Notes: generated by a model not told the origin, from the sequence alone. Positions 48,702 to 58,283 are shown, counted from the first letter of the stretch. The stretch: 64,000 nucleotides of DNA from JANXQG01 sp963709175 (GCA_963709175.1 CAVPVK010000013.1:62001-126000), one strand, 5' to 3'. Made by a program: numbers and translations.

Positions 48702-49253
48702 TCAGGAACTCGATTTTTGCGGTCGCCAGATGGCTTCCGCCCGTCCGGTCCGCACGTTGACCAGCCGGGCCAGCACAAAGAGCAAGTCGCTCAGACGGTT
48801 GAGGTAAATCAACATTTCCATCGAAAGGTTGGGAAAATCGCGCATCAGGCTCATCAACCGCCGCTCGGCGCGGCGGCATACCGCTCGGGCGAAGTGCAGT
48901 TCGGCCGCCGCCCGCACTCCGCCGGGCAATATAAAGTTCCGTAGCGGCGGGAGCTCCGCGTCGAAGCCGTCGATGGCGTCTTCCAAGGCCCGCACGGCCG
49001 CGGCATCAATCGGGCAGGCCTTGCTTGCCGCCCCCAGCCGGGCCGCTTCGGCCCCCAGGTCGAAGAGTTGGCTTTGGATGCGCTCCAGGACGCCATCGAC
49101 GTCGTCGGGCAGCCCCGAGGCACGGGCCAGACCGAGGGCCGTGTTCAATTCATCGACCGTGCCACAGGCCTCGGTGACGGCGGCGTCCTTGGGAACCCGG
49201 CCGCCGGGCACGCCGGTATCTCCGCGGTCGCCGGTTTTCGTGTAGATTTTCAT
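48702..49253 (-). CDS. Cob(I)alamin adenosyltransferase, PduO type
   Basis: 183 residues from the ATG at 49253, which overlaps the stop of the transglutaminase gene (ATGA); two further codons upstream are possible. PduO-type enzymes transfer adenosyl from ATP to cob(I)alamin, making coenzyme B12. Family motifs: KIYTKTGDRGDTGVPGG (ATP loop), GTVDELNTALGLAR, NFILPGG, ARAVCRRAERRLMSL and IYLNRLSDLLFVLAR. All expected active-site residues (Arg and Glu in CRRAER, Asn in YLNRLSD) are present. Its place between a transglutaminase and a beta-propeller gene is odd; no B12-dependent enzyme lies near. Confidence 0.93.
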   Translation of the reverse strand: MKIYTKTGDRGDTGVPGGRVPKDAAVTEACGTVDELNTALGLARASGLPDDVDGVLERIQSQLFDLGAEAARLGAASKACPIDAAAVRALEDAIDGFDAELPPLRNFILPGGVRAAAELHFARAVCRRAERRLMSLMRDFPNLSMEMLIYLNRLSDLLFVLARLVNVRTGRAEAIWRPQKSSS

Positions 49254-50784
49254 TGCCAATCGAGCACCTCTACCTTGAGCCGACCCACGACCAGCATCAC
49301 GGGAAGGAAACTGTTGTACGCCACCGCGCCGGCCAAGGGGCTGTGGGAGAGTTCCAAGTGTCCTCCGCCAAGTCCGCCCTTGGCCAGCGTGCCGTCCAGG
49401 CCGATCCAGCGGCCCGCGATATAAACCTCAGTCCACATATGGTAGCCGAAGGACCGGGCCTGGGGCATGTAAACCAGCCCCACGGCCACGCGGGCAGGGA
49501 TCTTACGAGCCCGGGCCAGAGCCGCCAGATAAACGGCATGACCCTTGCAATCTCCTTCGTGACTGCGGGCGACTTCCGAAGCGGTGGCCAAGGCTTGCGA
49601 AAAATCCTTGATCGTCACGGCCCGGTAGACGTAGGCCTCCAAGGCCACTGCGAGCTTCCAGGGGTCGGTTTCATCGCCGGCCGCCTGCCTGGCCTGGGTC
49701 ACGATCAGCGGATCGTCGCTCTGGATGAAGTTGTTGGGCTGCCGATCAGCATCCGTGGGCAGGTCCGCTGCGGCGGGCTTTGCGGCAGAATGATTCTCGT
49801 CGCCGGTGGGGCGAACGGCTCTCACCGTCACCTCCGCCGTGTGTTCGTCGATCCGTTTGATTTCCTGCGACGGGCCGGCGACAAAAGCCGCCACCGGGTC
49901 GCCGTCGTCGATATGGATGCGATATCGCACCCAACGGGCGTCGTGGGCGTGGGGGATGGCTCGATCGACCTTCACCAGCGTGGCCTCGCCCAGATCGAGC
50001 TTGGCCAGCGGCGCCTTGGCAAGCGCCACTTCCCGGGTCGTGCGGAAAGTCTCCATGCTCATTGGCTTGATCCAGTCCTTGAGGACCTCGCCGGCGGCAT
50101 TGGTCCAAACGGCTCCTTGGATCTCCATTCGCTGTCCTTGGGCGTCAGCGGCCATGCGATCGATTACTTCGATTTTGAGGAGGCGGAACTTGCCGCCCGG
50201 CAAGACAACCGGCTCTTCCTGCTTGGCCGTCAACTCCGTGGTGGACGTTCGGTTATCCATGTCGAGGTGTTCGAGGGTACGGCGTTGGCCGGCCTTCAAG
50301 GGCTGGGCCAGCAGCGACAGTTGGGGACCCAGCAACCCTCCGGCGCCGGGCGACCAGGCGACGCGGTGGTTCTGCTTCTGGTTCTGCGATTCGATTTGCA
50401 GTTCCAGGTGGTCGCCGATGACCTTGCCGGTGGTCCGCATTGGCGTAGCGCCCTGCTTCATCACCAGTTCGAAGTCCAATAGCGCACGTCCACGGTTTCA
50501 CGGTCGCTATAGTCGACTTCCATGCGGGTTTCCTGCCCGAAGCGCTCCAGGCTCAATTGGGTTACTTGCTGCACCCTGGCTACGCGCCGGCCCGACTCAT
50601 CGACCAGGCGCACGATTGTATGCGCATGGCCCACCCGCTGGCCATTGATCTGGACTATGTCCCAGGCGTCAAACTCGGTCAGCCGGGCATGGGCCTGCGG
50701 CGGTGCGCAGGGCAGAAACGCGGCGGCCACTGCCCCGGCCCACATTGGCAGTGAAAAACGTCGAGCGGCGGAATGTTTAGTCAT
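49250..50784 (-). CDS. Secreted transglutaminase-like cysteine protease superfamily protein, one frameshift
   Basis: About 510 residues from the ATG at 50784. A short signal segment (MWAGAVAAAFLPCAPPQAHA) precedes a beta-rich N-terminal part (FDAWDIVQINGQRVGHAHTI); a frame break near 50475 then leads to LLDFELVMKQGATPMRTTGK. The C-terminal domain has the transglutaminase triad: Cys in HEGDCKGHAVYLAALARARK, His in YHMWTEVYIAG and Asp in WIGLDGT, all in the usual spacing. Such domains hydrolyse or cross-link peptides in the periplasm. It heads an operon whose genes overlap by ATGA (transglutaminase to adenosyltransferase) and so are translationally coupled. Confidence 0.85.
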
Positions 50785-51413
50785 GATTGTTGATTAGGAT
50801 GATCGGGTTAGTCGGTACGTATCTAGTTTATCACCTTGCGGCGGTGTTCGTAGTCCCGCCTTTAGCCGGAATCGGCGGGCAATTCCGGCTGACCCTGGCA
50901 CTACGAGCGGGCTGGGGATTGGTTGTGGCCGCCGTTACGGATTCGCCAAGAGGCACCGTCAGCCTGGCGTATCGCGAATTTTCGGCTGCCGCGGCGCGGC
51001 CCCGGTTGACGGCGGTTTTTGCGTGGTAGACTTCCATGTACTAAGGCGTGTTTGACGCGGTTAGAGACCAGTTTTGAGGCGATATTCGGGCACAGCCCGT
51101 ATGCCGTCCCCAGCACACGGAGTGTGCGGAATACAATGTACCCTATCCAGGAACCCCTCCCCGAATACGGGTAAACGAGCGAGAATTCCGACTTTTCGGG
51201 CCGCCCAAGGCCGCGGCTGGAGCCGGAGAGACGAAAAGAAGAAGATTTCCGCCTTTATCGCCTCACCGCACGTAGAATGAGAAAAGTGATGGACCGGCAA
51301 ACCGAACGCGTCAAACTTTGACCTAAGATTTTGTGGAAACCTCCCAGCTTCTACTTGGCCGACCTCCCCTTTGATTTTCCCATTATTGATTGAACGCCAA
51401 GCAATTGCAGAGA
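50785..51413. other. Divergent intergenic region with an interspersed palindrome
   Basis: Separates the transglutaminase operon from the plus-strand gene at 51414. No gene. Holds the palindrome at 50849-50905; the remainder to 51413 shows nothing I can name. Confidence 0.5.
50849..50905. repeat. Interspersed palindrome (CGTAGT...CTACG)
   Basis: Left CGTAGTCCCGCCTTTAGCCG and right CCGGCTGACCCTGGCACTACG pair at their outer ends and through GCCGGAAT/ATTCCGGC near the centre. It is a typical small planctomycete intergenic hairpin element. Confidence 0.65.
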
Positions 51414-52118
51414 ATGTCGATGGGCTTCCTGAAGAAGTTTTTCCGAAATGTGTTCCGTGAAGGCTCGATGCCGGTTGGCACCAGCAGCTTCGAACGCCTC
51501 AGCGAAGAGGAGTTAGAAGCCCATCTGGGTGTTGCCCGTTATGGCAGCTTTCGCTTGACCGATGCCGTACGGCCGTCGTACGACTTGCAGGTCGTTCCCA
51601 GCCAGGGCTACCGCCACGACGCTTATCGCGACGAACAGACCCGCGCCAACGTGCCGGTGCTCATGGCTGCCGTCTCGGCTGAGAATCTGCTGGACACCTT
51701 CATGGATCTGCTCGATCCATTAGGCGGTGTTGTCGACGTGGTGCTCGAGACCAGCCACTGCGGCGAGGAAAAGGGGCACACCGATCTCTACCGCGAGCAC
51801 ATCGACGTTCCCGTGCTCAAGAGCATCCTTTGGGAATACGAGGAAATGCTGGTTAACGACGGTTGCACTGGCATTGCCGTGCTCAATCCGGGCATTCCCC
51901 AGGAGATCCAGTTCGACGAACACAAGCTGCTGATCGTCTATGGCAACGAGCTTTCTGACTTCGAGTCGATCTATCACAGCCACGAAGTCCGCCGCGACGA
52001 CTCGATGAAATTCATCACCGAGGCGGAGCACGTCCACTCTTCCAGCGATCGGTTCGCCCAGCAGTTCGACGAATTGAAGATGCGGCTGGGCATGGACTGC
52101 GGATACGGGGATTACTGA
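51414..52118 (+). CDS. Conserved hypothetical protein
   Basis: 234 residues from the ATG at 51414 (ATG at 51420 or a TTG at 51390 are alternatives; only a weak GAGA precedes). No signal peptide or membrane helix. The body is an alpha/beta protein: SSFERLSEEELEAHLGVARY, LMAAVSAENLLDTFMDLLDP, GGVVDVVLETSHCGEEKGHT, LVNDGCTGIAVLNPGIPQEI, HKLLIVYGNELSDFESIYHS. I have seen no catalytic motif I can name. The strongly acidic, intact frame and standard codon use suggest a real cytoplasmic protein. It converges with the sulfatase-like gene. Confidence 0.72.
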   Translation: MSMGFLKKFFRNVFREGSMPVGTSSFERLSEEELEAHLGVARYGSFRLTDAVRPSYDLQVVPSQGYRHDAYRDEQTRANVPVLMAAVSAENLLDTFMDLLDPLGGVVDVVLETSHCGEEKGHTDLYREHIDVPVLKSILWEYEEMLVNDGCTGIAVLNPGIPQEIQFDEHKLLIVYGNELSDFESIYHSHEVRRDDSMKFITEAEHVHSSSDRFAQQFDELKMRLGMDCGYGDY

Positions 52119-52160
52119 AGTTTGAAATCAGAAATCTGAGATTTGAAATCTGATTGAGAC

Positions 52161-53375
52161 CTATTCCAGCCCTTCCACGAGCACGCCGCTCAGCGGGGCC
52201 AACTCCGCGACCACGCCGCCGTAGACGGCCTGCTCAAAGCGGTCGGCGGCGTCCAGCAGGCAATCCACCACTTCCTGGCAGCGGACAGCCACGTCATTGA
52301 CTTCCCAGAAGTCGTCGGGCTTGGCGTATAGCTCTGGCGGTTCACTCTTGCGGAGAAACCAGGCCGGGGTGCGAATGGCGCGCTCTCTGCCGGGGCCGGC
52401 CACCACCAGGCGATCGCGCGAGGCCACCGGCTCCTGACGCACCTGCGGCATGAGCGAAACGCCAGTGGGCGATGGCGGCGGAGCGATGCGCCAATGATCC
52501 AGCAGCGTGGCCCACACGTCCGCCGGTTCGACCAGCGACTGACTGCGGCCGCTTGCGCCTAGGCGGTCCGGGAGCCGCAAGAACAGGGGAGTCTGCAAGA
52601 GTTCGCCATGAAGAGCCTCGTCGCAAGGCCCCAGGCGGAGGTGTTCGCCCATGGGGAATCCCCGCGAGGCGGTCAGCGCCAGCAACGTCTTTTGGGCGGC
52701 CGGGTGCTCTTCCAGCACCTCCAGGAACCCGCCCAGGCAGGTGTCCAGCAAGGCGACTTGCCCGGCGTATGCCTGCGTATAGACCAGCAGCTCGTCGGGA
52801 TCGAAGCCGGGTTTGAGCATGCGGTCGGGCACGTCGGCCGTGGACAGCAAGGGCGGGTCGCTCTCGTCCCAGTAGCGCTCGCGGCATTCCAAGGGTGCGT
52901 CCCAGGTGGTTCCCAGGCTGCCGAGATGGCACCAAAGGAAAAACGGTCGCTGCGCCGTTTGCACCCATTCGACGATCTGCAAGAAGCAGCGCGCAAGGTG
53001 AGTTTCCTCATAAGCACCTTCCGCGGCCATCTGGGACTGCCAGGGCGGATCGATCTGGACGCAGTCGTCGAACTCGATGGCCAGCGGATGCTCGATGACC
53101 GCTCGGTCGTCGCTCATGAGCGTGCAATGCACGCCCGCCTCGCGAAGCAAGGCCGGCAGGGCGGCCCGATCATTGATTTCGGGGGCCAGCGCGTGCCACC
53201 CCTGCCAGAAGGAACGGTAGAGCGGTCCCAATCGCGGGCTATCAATAAGCACCTGGTCGAAGACGACCGACTCCGCGGCCAATCGGTCGAAGGCGGGCGT
53301 CTCGATCCAGGTGTTGCCGTAGGCCCCCAAGAACCCGCGGTGCAAGCGATCGATGACCAGGCAGATGGCGTTCAT
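52161..53375 (-). CDS. Sulfatase-superfamily protein lacking the formylglycine cysteine
   Basis: 404 residues from the ATG at 53375, seven bases after the porin stop. The overall fold is alkaline phosphatase/sulfatase: NAICLVIDRLHRGFLGAYGN then TWIETPAFDRLAAESVVFDQ at the N-terminus, PFFLWCHLGSLGTTWDAPLE in the middle and GQVALLDTCLGGFLEVLEEH later. The active-site segment, normally (C/S)xPxR, reads LIDSPRLGPLYRSFW with no Cys two residues before the proline, and the first metal-ligand Asp pair is reduced to a single Asp. It is therefore unlikely to be a working sulfatase; a phosphodiesterase or non-catalytic role is open. Co-transcribed with an outer-membrane porin. Confidence 0.8.
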   Translation of the reverse strand: MNAICLVIDRLHRGFLGAYGNTWIETPAFDRLAAESVVFDQVLIDSPRLGPLYRSFWQGWHALAPEINDRAALPALLREAGVHCTLMSDDRAVIEHPLAIEFDDCVQIDPPWQSQMAAEGAYEETHLARCFLQIVEWVQTAQRPFFLWCHLGSLGTTWDAPLECRERYWDESDPPLLSTADVPDRMLKPGFDPDELLVYTQAYAGQVALLDTCLGGFLEVLEEHPAAQKTLLALTASRGFPMGEHLRLGPCDEALHGELLQTPLFLRLPDRLGASGRSQSLVEPADVWATLLDHWRIAPPPSPTGVSLMPQVRQEPVASRDRLVVAGPGRERAIRTPAWFLRKSEPPELYAKPDDFWEVNDVAVRCQEVVDCLLDAADRFEQAVYGGVVAELAPLSGVLVEGLE

Positions 53376-53379
53376 TGCG

Positions 53380-54585
53380 CTAGAACTGCAACTCGACGCG
53401 AGAAACAAAACCGTCGAAGGTCAAGGTGTTGCTCATGCCGCTGAAGTTGTTGGTCTGCACGGCGCCGATGAATTCGTCGCTGCGGACCACGTTGAACCAG
53501 CCGCTGAACGAATAGCCAGACGTGAGCCGCAGCTTGTCGTTGAACAGCGACAGGCCGATGCCCAGCTCGGCGTCGAGCATCGGCACCACGCGGTCGGCTG
53601 GAAAACCGCTCTCGGCTTCGACGCCGTTGTTGGCGCTGGATTGCGTGTAGGCGCAGCGGAAGGTGCCGGCCACGACGCTGGCAGTCGTGCGGCCGTAGAA
53701 CACCAGCCCCAGGGGCGTGCGGCGCTGGGCCTCGAAACCGACGCGGAGGCCGCCGCCCTCAAAGTTGATCTGGCTGTGGATGTTCTGCACGTCCAATTGC
53801 GTCGGGCCTCCGACATCCAGCCGTTGATCGAGCGAGGCGTAGCGAATGCCCGCCAACAGGTTCAAACGGGTCTCGTTTTGATGAGAATAGGTCCAGCGGA
53901 AATCGACGTCGGCCAGATTGTAGATCATCTGGTAGGTGGAATTAGCCTGTAGGAAGTCGTCTTCCTCATTGGAGGTGAAGACGGCCGGTTGCGAGACCAG
54001 GGAGCGAACCAGGCCGGGCAGTCCCGCGGTCAGGCTGCTTTCGTCCTCGCCCTCCCAGTGCGTGAAGGTCGCTACCACGGAGTTGCACTCATCGAGGGCC
54101 TTGGCGAAGCCGACGCGAAAACCGGGATGGTAGTCGATGCTGGCCGTTGCGGCCGGCGCAAGCGAAAGCGTGGGGATGCCGGAGTAGGGCGGATTCTCGA
54201 TCTGGCTGTGGGTGGCGTCAGCGCTGTTGAAGAGAACGCCATAGGCCACGTTGGCGTCTCGCGGACGCATGTACAGGAAATCGCCAAAGGCCTCCCATTG
54301 CGGACTGCCGCCGTCACAACCGCAGCACATCTCGCACCCCGGCCCGCCGGCCGCCGACATCGGCGAGACGCCCGCTGGCGCCACTTGCATCGGCCCCGCC
54401 GGCATCTGCTCCCCTTGCATGGGCCCCGCTTGCATGGTCGCCGGTTGCTGATAGGCGACCGGTACCACGGCTGGACCACCATAGGGACCGGCCGCGCCTT
54501 GCTCGGCGTAAGCGGCGAACTGCCCCCGCGCCGCAGGAACGATCAGCAAGCAACACGAGATCAAAAAGAAACCGATCCTAGCCAT
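53380..54585 (-). CDS. Outer-membrane beta-barrel porin (Lpg1974/BBP7 family)
   Basis: 401 residues from the ATG at 54585, with GGGGGAG upstream. Signal peptide (MARIGFFLISCCLLIVPAAR, cleavage near GQ), then a Pro/Gln/Met-rich stretch (YQQPATMQAGPMQGEQMPAG) and a short Cys cluster (CEMCCGCDGG), then a barrel of amphipathic strands: WEAFGDFLYMRPRDANVAYG, RVGFAKALDECNSVVATFTH, ETRLNLLAGIRYASLDQRLD and a C-terminal strand ending in Phe (SRVELQF), the usual barrel-assembly signal. The family is abundant in planctomycete outer membranes as pore proteins. First gene of a two-gene unit with the sulfatase-like protein. Confidence 0.88.
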   Translation of the reverse strand: MARIGFFLISCCLLIVPAARGQFAAYAEQGAAGPYGGPAVVPVAYQQPATMQAGPMQGEQMPAGPMQVAPAGVSPMSAAGGPGCEMCCGCDGGSPQWEAFGDFLYMRPRDANVAYGVLFNSADATHSQIENPPYSGIPTLSLAPAATASIDYHPGFRVGFAKALDECNSVVATFTHWEGEDESSLTAGLPGLVRSLVSQPAVFTSNEEDDFLQANSTYQMIYNLADVDFRWTYSHQNETRLNLLAGIRYASLDQRLDVGGPTQLDVQNIHSQINFEGGGLRVGFEAQRRTPLGLVFYGRTTASVVAGTFRCAYTQSSANNGVEAESGFPADRVVPMLDAELGIGLSLFNDKLRLTSGYSFSGWFNVVRSDEFIGAVQTNNFSGMSNTLTFDGFVSRVELQF

Positions 54586-54738
54586 AACTCCCCCTTAGAT
54601 CCGCCAAACGATGCGCTTGAATTTGGTTGGTAAATGCCGTAAGTCAGGCGCTTTGTGCCGGACTTATCGAGGGTATCGGCTCGGTATAATCGGAATAACA
54701 AGAAAATTCGGTATTCTCGACAAAGTCAGCCTAGATTA

Positions 54739-55227
54739 TCAAAACATTGCCGGCTTGCCGAGTTTGCGGCGGACTGCGACGAATTGCCCGGCATGCATCA
54801 GCCAGTGCGTGCCCAGCATGGTCAGCACGGCGGCGACCGTAGGGGCATAGTCCCGCATCGACTCCGGGCCCGGATCGTCGAACTTGCTTTCCGGAATAGC
54901 ATCCAGGGCCGCCAACGTCGCGGTCTTGGTCTTCGCCGCCAGGTCCATATAGACGTCCTTGGTGGCGAACTTCAAAGGGTCGTCCGAGCAGGCAGCTTCT
55001 TTTTTATGCTTCTCGTCAAACCCTGGCGGCAATTCCGGGGTCGGCTGCCCCAGGTCGCCGAGCATCCTCTTCGAACTGCTGATGAGGTGCCCTAACTGCC
55101 AGGCAATATGGTTCATGCCGGGGACAGCCCGCAAGAGGATCTCCGTATCTGTCAGATCCTGGACGTAACCCATAGTGATCCAATGGCATTGCTCGATTTG
55201 CCAACGAATGTGGTTCTTCAGCGACAT
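54739..55227 (-). CDS. DinB-family protein, second copy
   Basis: 162 residues from the ATG at 55227, preceded by GGGAGAA; the frame extends upstream without a ribosome site. Four-helix DinB bundle: IRWQIEQCHWITMGYVQDLT, GMNHIAWQLGHLISSSKRML (His ligands), MLGTHWLMHAGQFVAVRRKL (third His). The metal site appears complete. It is only distantly similar to the DinB at 16949, so not a recent duplicate. Divergent from the DUF493 gene; the 120 bp between them must hold both promoters. Confidence 0.88.
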   Translation of the reverse strand: MSLKNHIRWQIEQCHWITMGYVQDLTDTEILLRAVPGMNHIAWQLGHLISSSKRMLGDLGQPTPELPPGFDEKHKKEAACSDDPLKFATKDVYMDLAAKTKTATLAALDAIPESKFDDPGPESMRDYAPTVAAVLTMLGTHWLMHAGQFVAVRRKLGKPAMF

Positions 55228-55319
55228 GGTCGATTCTCCCATTTGACAGTTTTTTCCAAGACGACCCGCAATTCTAGCCATTGGTCCTAAAAAGTCCATC
55301 GGGACGGCAATAGCCGCGA

Positions 55320-55325
55320 TATAAT
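55320..55325 (+). promoter_or_regulatory. TATAAT -10 box for the DUF493 gene
   Basis: Perfect -10 hexamer 24 bp before the start codon. No good -35 is present at 17 bp, so activity would depend on other contacts. Confidence 0.4.
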
Positions 55326-55348
55326 AAAGAAACTCCGGGAGTGATTGC

Positions 55349-55615
55349 TTGGAACCAAGATTCGTTGAAGGGCGTCCGCTCATCGTTTACCCCTGCCAAT
55401 GGGAGTACAAGGCCATTGGCTGGGACGAGGACTCTATGCGAGAGGCTATCGCCGAGATCATGGCCGGTCACCGGCACGAGGTGAGCTTCTCCCGCGTCAG
55501 CCGCAACGGCCTCTACTGCTCGCTGCTGCTGGTCGTCACCGTGGATAGCGAAGACCACCGCAACGCCATCTTCGCGGCATTGCAAGGGCACCGTCACATC
55601 CGCATGGTGTTGTAG
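55349..55615 (+). CDS. DUF493 (YbeD-like) domain protein
   Basis: 88 residues from a TTG at 55349, with CGGGAG at the right distance. Small ferredoxin-like alpha/beta fold: LIVYPCQWEYKAIGWDEDSM then REAIAEIMAGHRHEVSFSRV, NGLYCSLLLVVTVDSEDHRN and AIFAALQGHRHIRMVL. Length and pattern match DUF493/YbeD, an ACT-like family often next to lipoate genes in other bacteria; none are here. Its role is thought to be regulatory, unproven. Confidence 0.85.
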   Translation: MEPRFVEGRPLIVYPCQWEYKAIGWDEDSMREAIAEIMAGHRHEVSFSRVSRNGLYCSLLLVVTVDSEDHRNAIFAALQGHRHIRMVL

Positions 55616-55810
55616 CGGCCAAACAGGTACGGGGAATCAACAGCGCAGGCTTGAACAAGTATGCGGAGTTCCGAACTGCGCAAGGTTTCTCCGGCCCACA
55701 TGAGGAACTTTCCGCCACGGTGATAAGTTCCCGACTTCATTGACGGCCGCGGCCGCATTTCATATACTTCGGACCTGGAAAACCTGTTCCCTTTTGCCAG
55801 GATCCGCCAC

Positions 55811-57232
55811 ATGACCGATTTCCGCGTTGAGTACGACACCTTGGGCGAAGTCCGCCTGCCGGCGCGGGCCTATTTTGGTGCCCAGACCCAGCGTGCGGTG
55901 GAGAATTTTCCCATTTCCGGCCAGACCATGCCGCCCGAGTTGATCCATGCTTTCGGCCTGGTCAAGTGGGCCGCCGCCGTCGCCAACCGCGATCTGGGCA
56001 AGCTCACCGGCAGCGGCAAAAACCCGCTCGACGATCCGCAGGTCGAGGCCCTGCTGGCAGCCGCCCGCGAGGTTGCCGCCGGCAAGCTCGACGACCAGTT
56101 CCCCGTCGATGTCTACCAGACCGGCTCGGGAACCTCGACCAACATGAACGTCAACGAGGTGATCGCCAATCGGGCCATAGAACTGGCCGGCGGTGATCGT
56201 TTCGACGCCAAGAAGTCGATCCATCCCAATGACCACGTGAACATGGGGCAGAGCACCAACGACATGTTCCCCACGACGATCCACGTGGCCGTGGCCTTGG
56301 CGATCCGCAATGCATTTCTGCCCGCCTTGCACGAGTGCGGGGCGGCGCTGGCCGCCAAGGCCAAGGAATGGGAGAAGGTACTCAAGATCGGCCGCACGCA
56401 CCTGATCGACGCCACGCCGCTGGCGCTGGGGCAAGAAATCGGCGGCATGGCCCGGCAACTGGACCGCTCCGTCGGCCGGGCCGGCCTGGCCCTGGAATCG
56501 ATCCTCGAATTGCCCGTCGGCGGAACGGCCGTCGGCAGCGGCATCAACACCCATCCGCAGTTCGCCCGGCGGGTCTGCGAGATCCTGGCCAGGGAGACCG
56601 GAATTCCCTTTATTGAGGCGGTAGACCACTTCGAGGCCAACGCCCAGCGCGACGGCCTGGTCGAGTGCCATGGGCAGATCCGCACCATCGCCGCCACGCT
56701 CTTCACCGTGGCCAACAACGTTCGCTGGCTCAGTTCCGGGCCGCAGACGGGCTTCCACGAGATCGCCCTGCCCGACCTCCAGCCGGGCAGCTCGATCATG
56801 CCGGGCAAGGTCAACCCGGTGATGTCTGAAAGCCTGATGCAGGCGGCCGCGCGGGTGATCGGCAACGACGCCGCGATCGCCCTCTGCGGGACGGCCGGCA
56901 GCCAATTCCAGTTGAACGTGATGATGCCGGTGATGGGCCACGTCTCGTTGGAGAGCATCCGTCTTTTGAGCGGTGCGACCGCCGCCTTCAGCCGCCGCTG
57001 CCTGACCGGCATGACGGCCAATGTCGAGACCTGCAACAGCGAGGTCGAGCGCAGCCCGGCGATGGCTACCGGCTTGAACCCCTACATCGGCTACGAGCAG
57101 GCGGCCAAGCTGGCCAAGGAATCGATTGCCACGGGCAAGACGGTCCGCGAGCTATGCCGCGAAAAGAAGATCCTTCCTGACGACGTGCTGGAGAAGGCCC
57201 TCGATCCCTGGAAGATGATTCAGCCGGGCTAA
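55811..57232 (+). CDS. fumC: Fumarate hydratase, class II
   Basis: 473 residues, ATG at 55811, standard class II length. Catalyses the reversible hydration of fumarate to L-malate in the TCA cycle. Motifs: QTGSGTSTNMNVNEVIANRA (substrate site), KIGRTHLIDATPLALGQEIG (catalytic His), GSSIMPGKVNPVMSE near residue 325 (the fumarase/aspartase signature loop with the catalytic Ser) and NPYIGYEQAAKLAKESIATG at the end. Active-site residues are all present and the frame is unbroken. It stands alone; the next gene starts 76 bp later. Confidence 0.96.
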   Translation: MTDFRVEYDTLGEVRLPARAYFGAQTQRAVENFPISGQTMPPELIHAFGLVKWAAAVANRDLGKLTGSGKNPLDDPQVEALLAAAREVAAGKLDDQFPVDVYQTGSGTSTNMNVNEVIANRAIELAGGDRFDAKKSIHPNDHVNMGQSTNDMFPTTIHVAVALAIRNAFLPALHECGAALAAKAKEWEKVLKIGRTHLIDATPLALGQEIGGMARQLDRSVGRAGLALESILELPVGGTAVGSGINTHPQFARRVCEILARETGIPFIEAVDHFEANAQRDGLVECHGQIRTIAATLFTVANNVRWLSSGPQTGFHEIALPDLQPGSSIMPGKVNPVMSESLMQAAARVIGNDAAIALCGTAGSQFQLNVMMPVMGHVSLESIRLLSGATAAFSRRCLTGMTANVETCNSEVERSPAMATGLNPYIGYEQAAKLAKESIATGKTVRELCREKKILPDDVLEKALDPWKMIQPG

Positions 57233-57308
57233 GAACCCTTAACACAACCCTGTTTTGCCCCCCCGAAACCATCCGAGCAAGTCCGGTTGCGTTGGGGGTT
57301 CTAAATTC

Positions 57309-58283
57309 ATGGCAACCATCAAACGCATCCTGGTGACCGGCGGGGCCGGCTTTCTCGGCTCGCACCTTTGCGAGCGGCTGGTGGACGACGGTCACGACGT
57401 AATCTGCCTGGACAACTTCTTCACCAGCCAGAAGACGAACGTCGGGCACCTGCTGGGGCGGACCAATTTCGAGCTCGTGCGCCACGATCTCACGCTGCCC
57501 ATCTGGCTGGAGGTCGACGAGATCTACAATCTGGCTTGTCCGGCTGCGCCGGGCCATTACCAGTACAATCCCATCAAGACCATGAAGACCTCGGTGCTGG
57601 GTGCCATCCACGTGCTGGGCATGGCCAAGCGTTGCAGAGCCAAAGTCTTGCAGGCCTCGACCAGCGAGGTCTATGGCGACCCGCAAGTCCATCCCCAGCC
57701 GGAAAGCTACCGCGGCAGTGTCAATCCGATTGGGCCACGAGCCTGTTACGACGAGGGCAAGAGGGCGGCGGAGACGCTCTTCATGGACTACCACCGCGCC
57801 AACGGCGTCAATGTGCGGATCGTGCGGATTTTCAACACTTACGGACCGCGGATGCACCCCTACGACGGCCGCGTGATCTCGAATTTCATCCGCCAGGCGC
57901 TGGAGGGCGAGGATATCACCATCTTCGGCGACGGCCGCCAGACCCGCTCGTTCTGCTACCGCGACGACCTGGTCGAGGGCCTAATTCGCATGATGAACGC
58001 CCCGGACGATCTTTGCGGGCCGGTGAACCTGGGCAACCCGGAGGAGTTCACGATCCGCGAGCTGGCAGATATCGTGATCGAGCTCACGGGGGCGAAGGCG
58101 AAACTGGTCACTCGCCCCCTGCCGGCGGACGATCCCACGCAGCGGCGGCCCGACATCGCGCTGGCGCAGAGACATTTGGACTGGCAGCCGACGATTCCCC
58201 TTCGCGAAGGGCTGTCGAAGACGATCGAGTGGTTCCGTTCGATCGATTTCAGCGAGTACCGCCCGCCCACGCCGAATTTTTAA
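57309..58283 (+). CDS. UDP-glucuronate decarboxylase (UDP-xylose synthase)
   Basis: 324 residues from the ATG at 57309. Short-chain dehydrogenase/epimerase fold: RILVTGGAGFLGSHLCERLV (NAD site), DEIYNLACPAAPGHYQYNPI, then KTMKTSVLGAIHVLGMAKR, ASTSEVYGDP (Thr/Ser), ACYDEGKRAAETL with the Tyr147/Lys151 pair, and RIFNTYGPRMHPYDGRVISN. The segments ACPAAPGHYQYNP and YGPRMHPYDGRV are characteristic of UXS as against UDP-glucose 4-epimerases. It makes UDP-xylose for surface glycans from UDP-glucuronate. Dehydratase-type relatives are a remote alternative. Confidence 0.93.
   Translation: MATIKRILVTGGAGFLGSHLCERLVDDGHDVICLDNFFTSQKTNVGHLLGRTNFELVRHDLTLPIWLEVDEIYNLACPAAPGHYQYNPIKTMKTSVLGAIHVLGMAKRCRAKVLQASTSEVYGDPQVHPQPESYRGSVNPIGPRACYDEGKRAAETLFMDYHRANGVNVRIVRIFNTYGPRMHPYDGRVISNFIRQALEGEDITIFGDGRQTRSFCYRDDLVEGLIRMMNAPDDLCGPVNLGNPEEFTIRELADIVIELTGAKAKLVTRPLPADDPTQRRPDIALAQRHLDWQPTIPLREGLSKTIEWFRSIDFSEYRPPTPNF

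Noticed and set aside
49253..50482. 409-codon plus-strand frame opposite the transglutaminase
   Set aside because: Antisense shadow; the Cys-His-Asp triad is on the minus strand.
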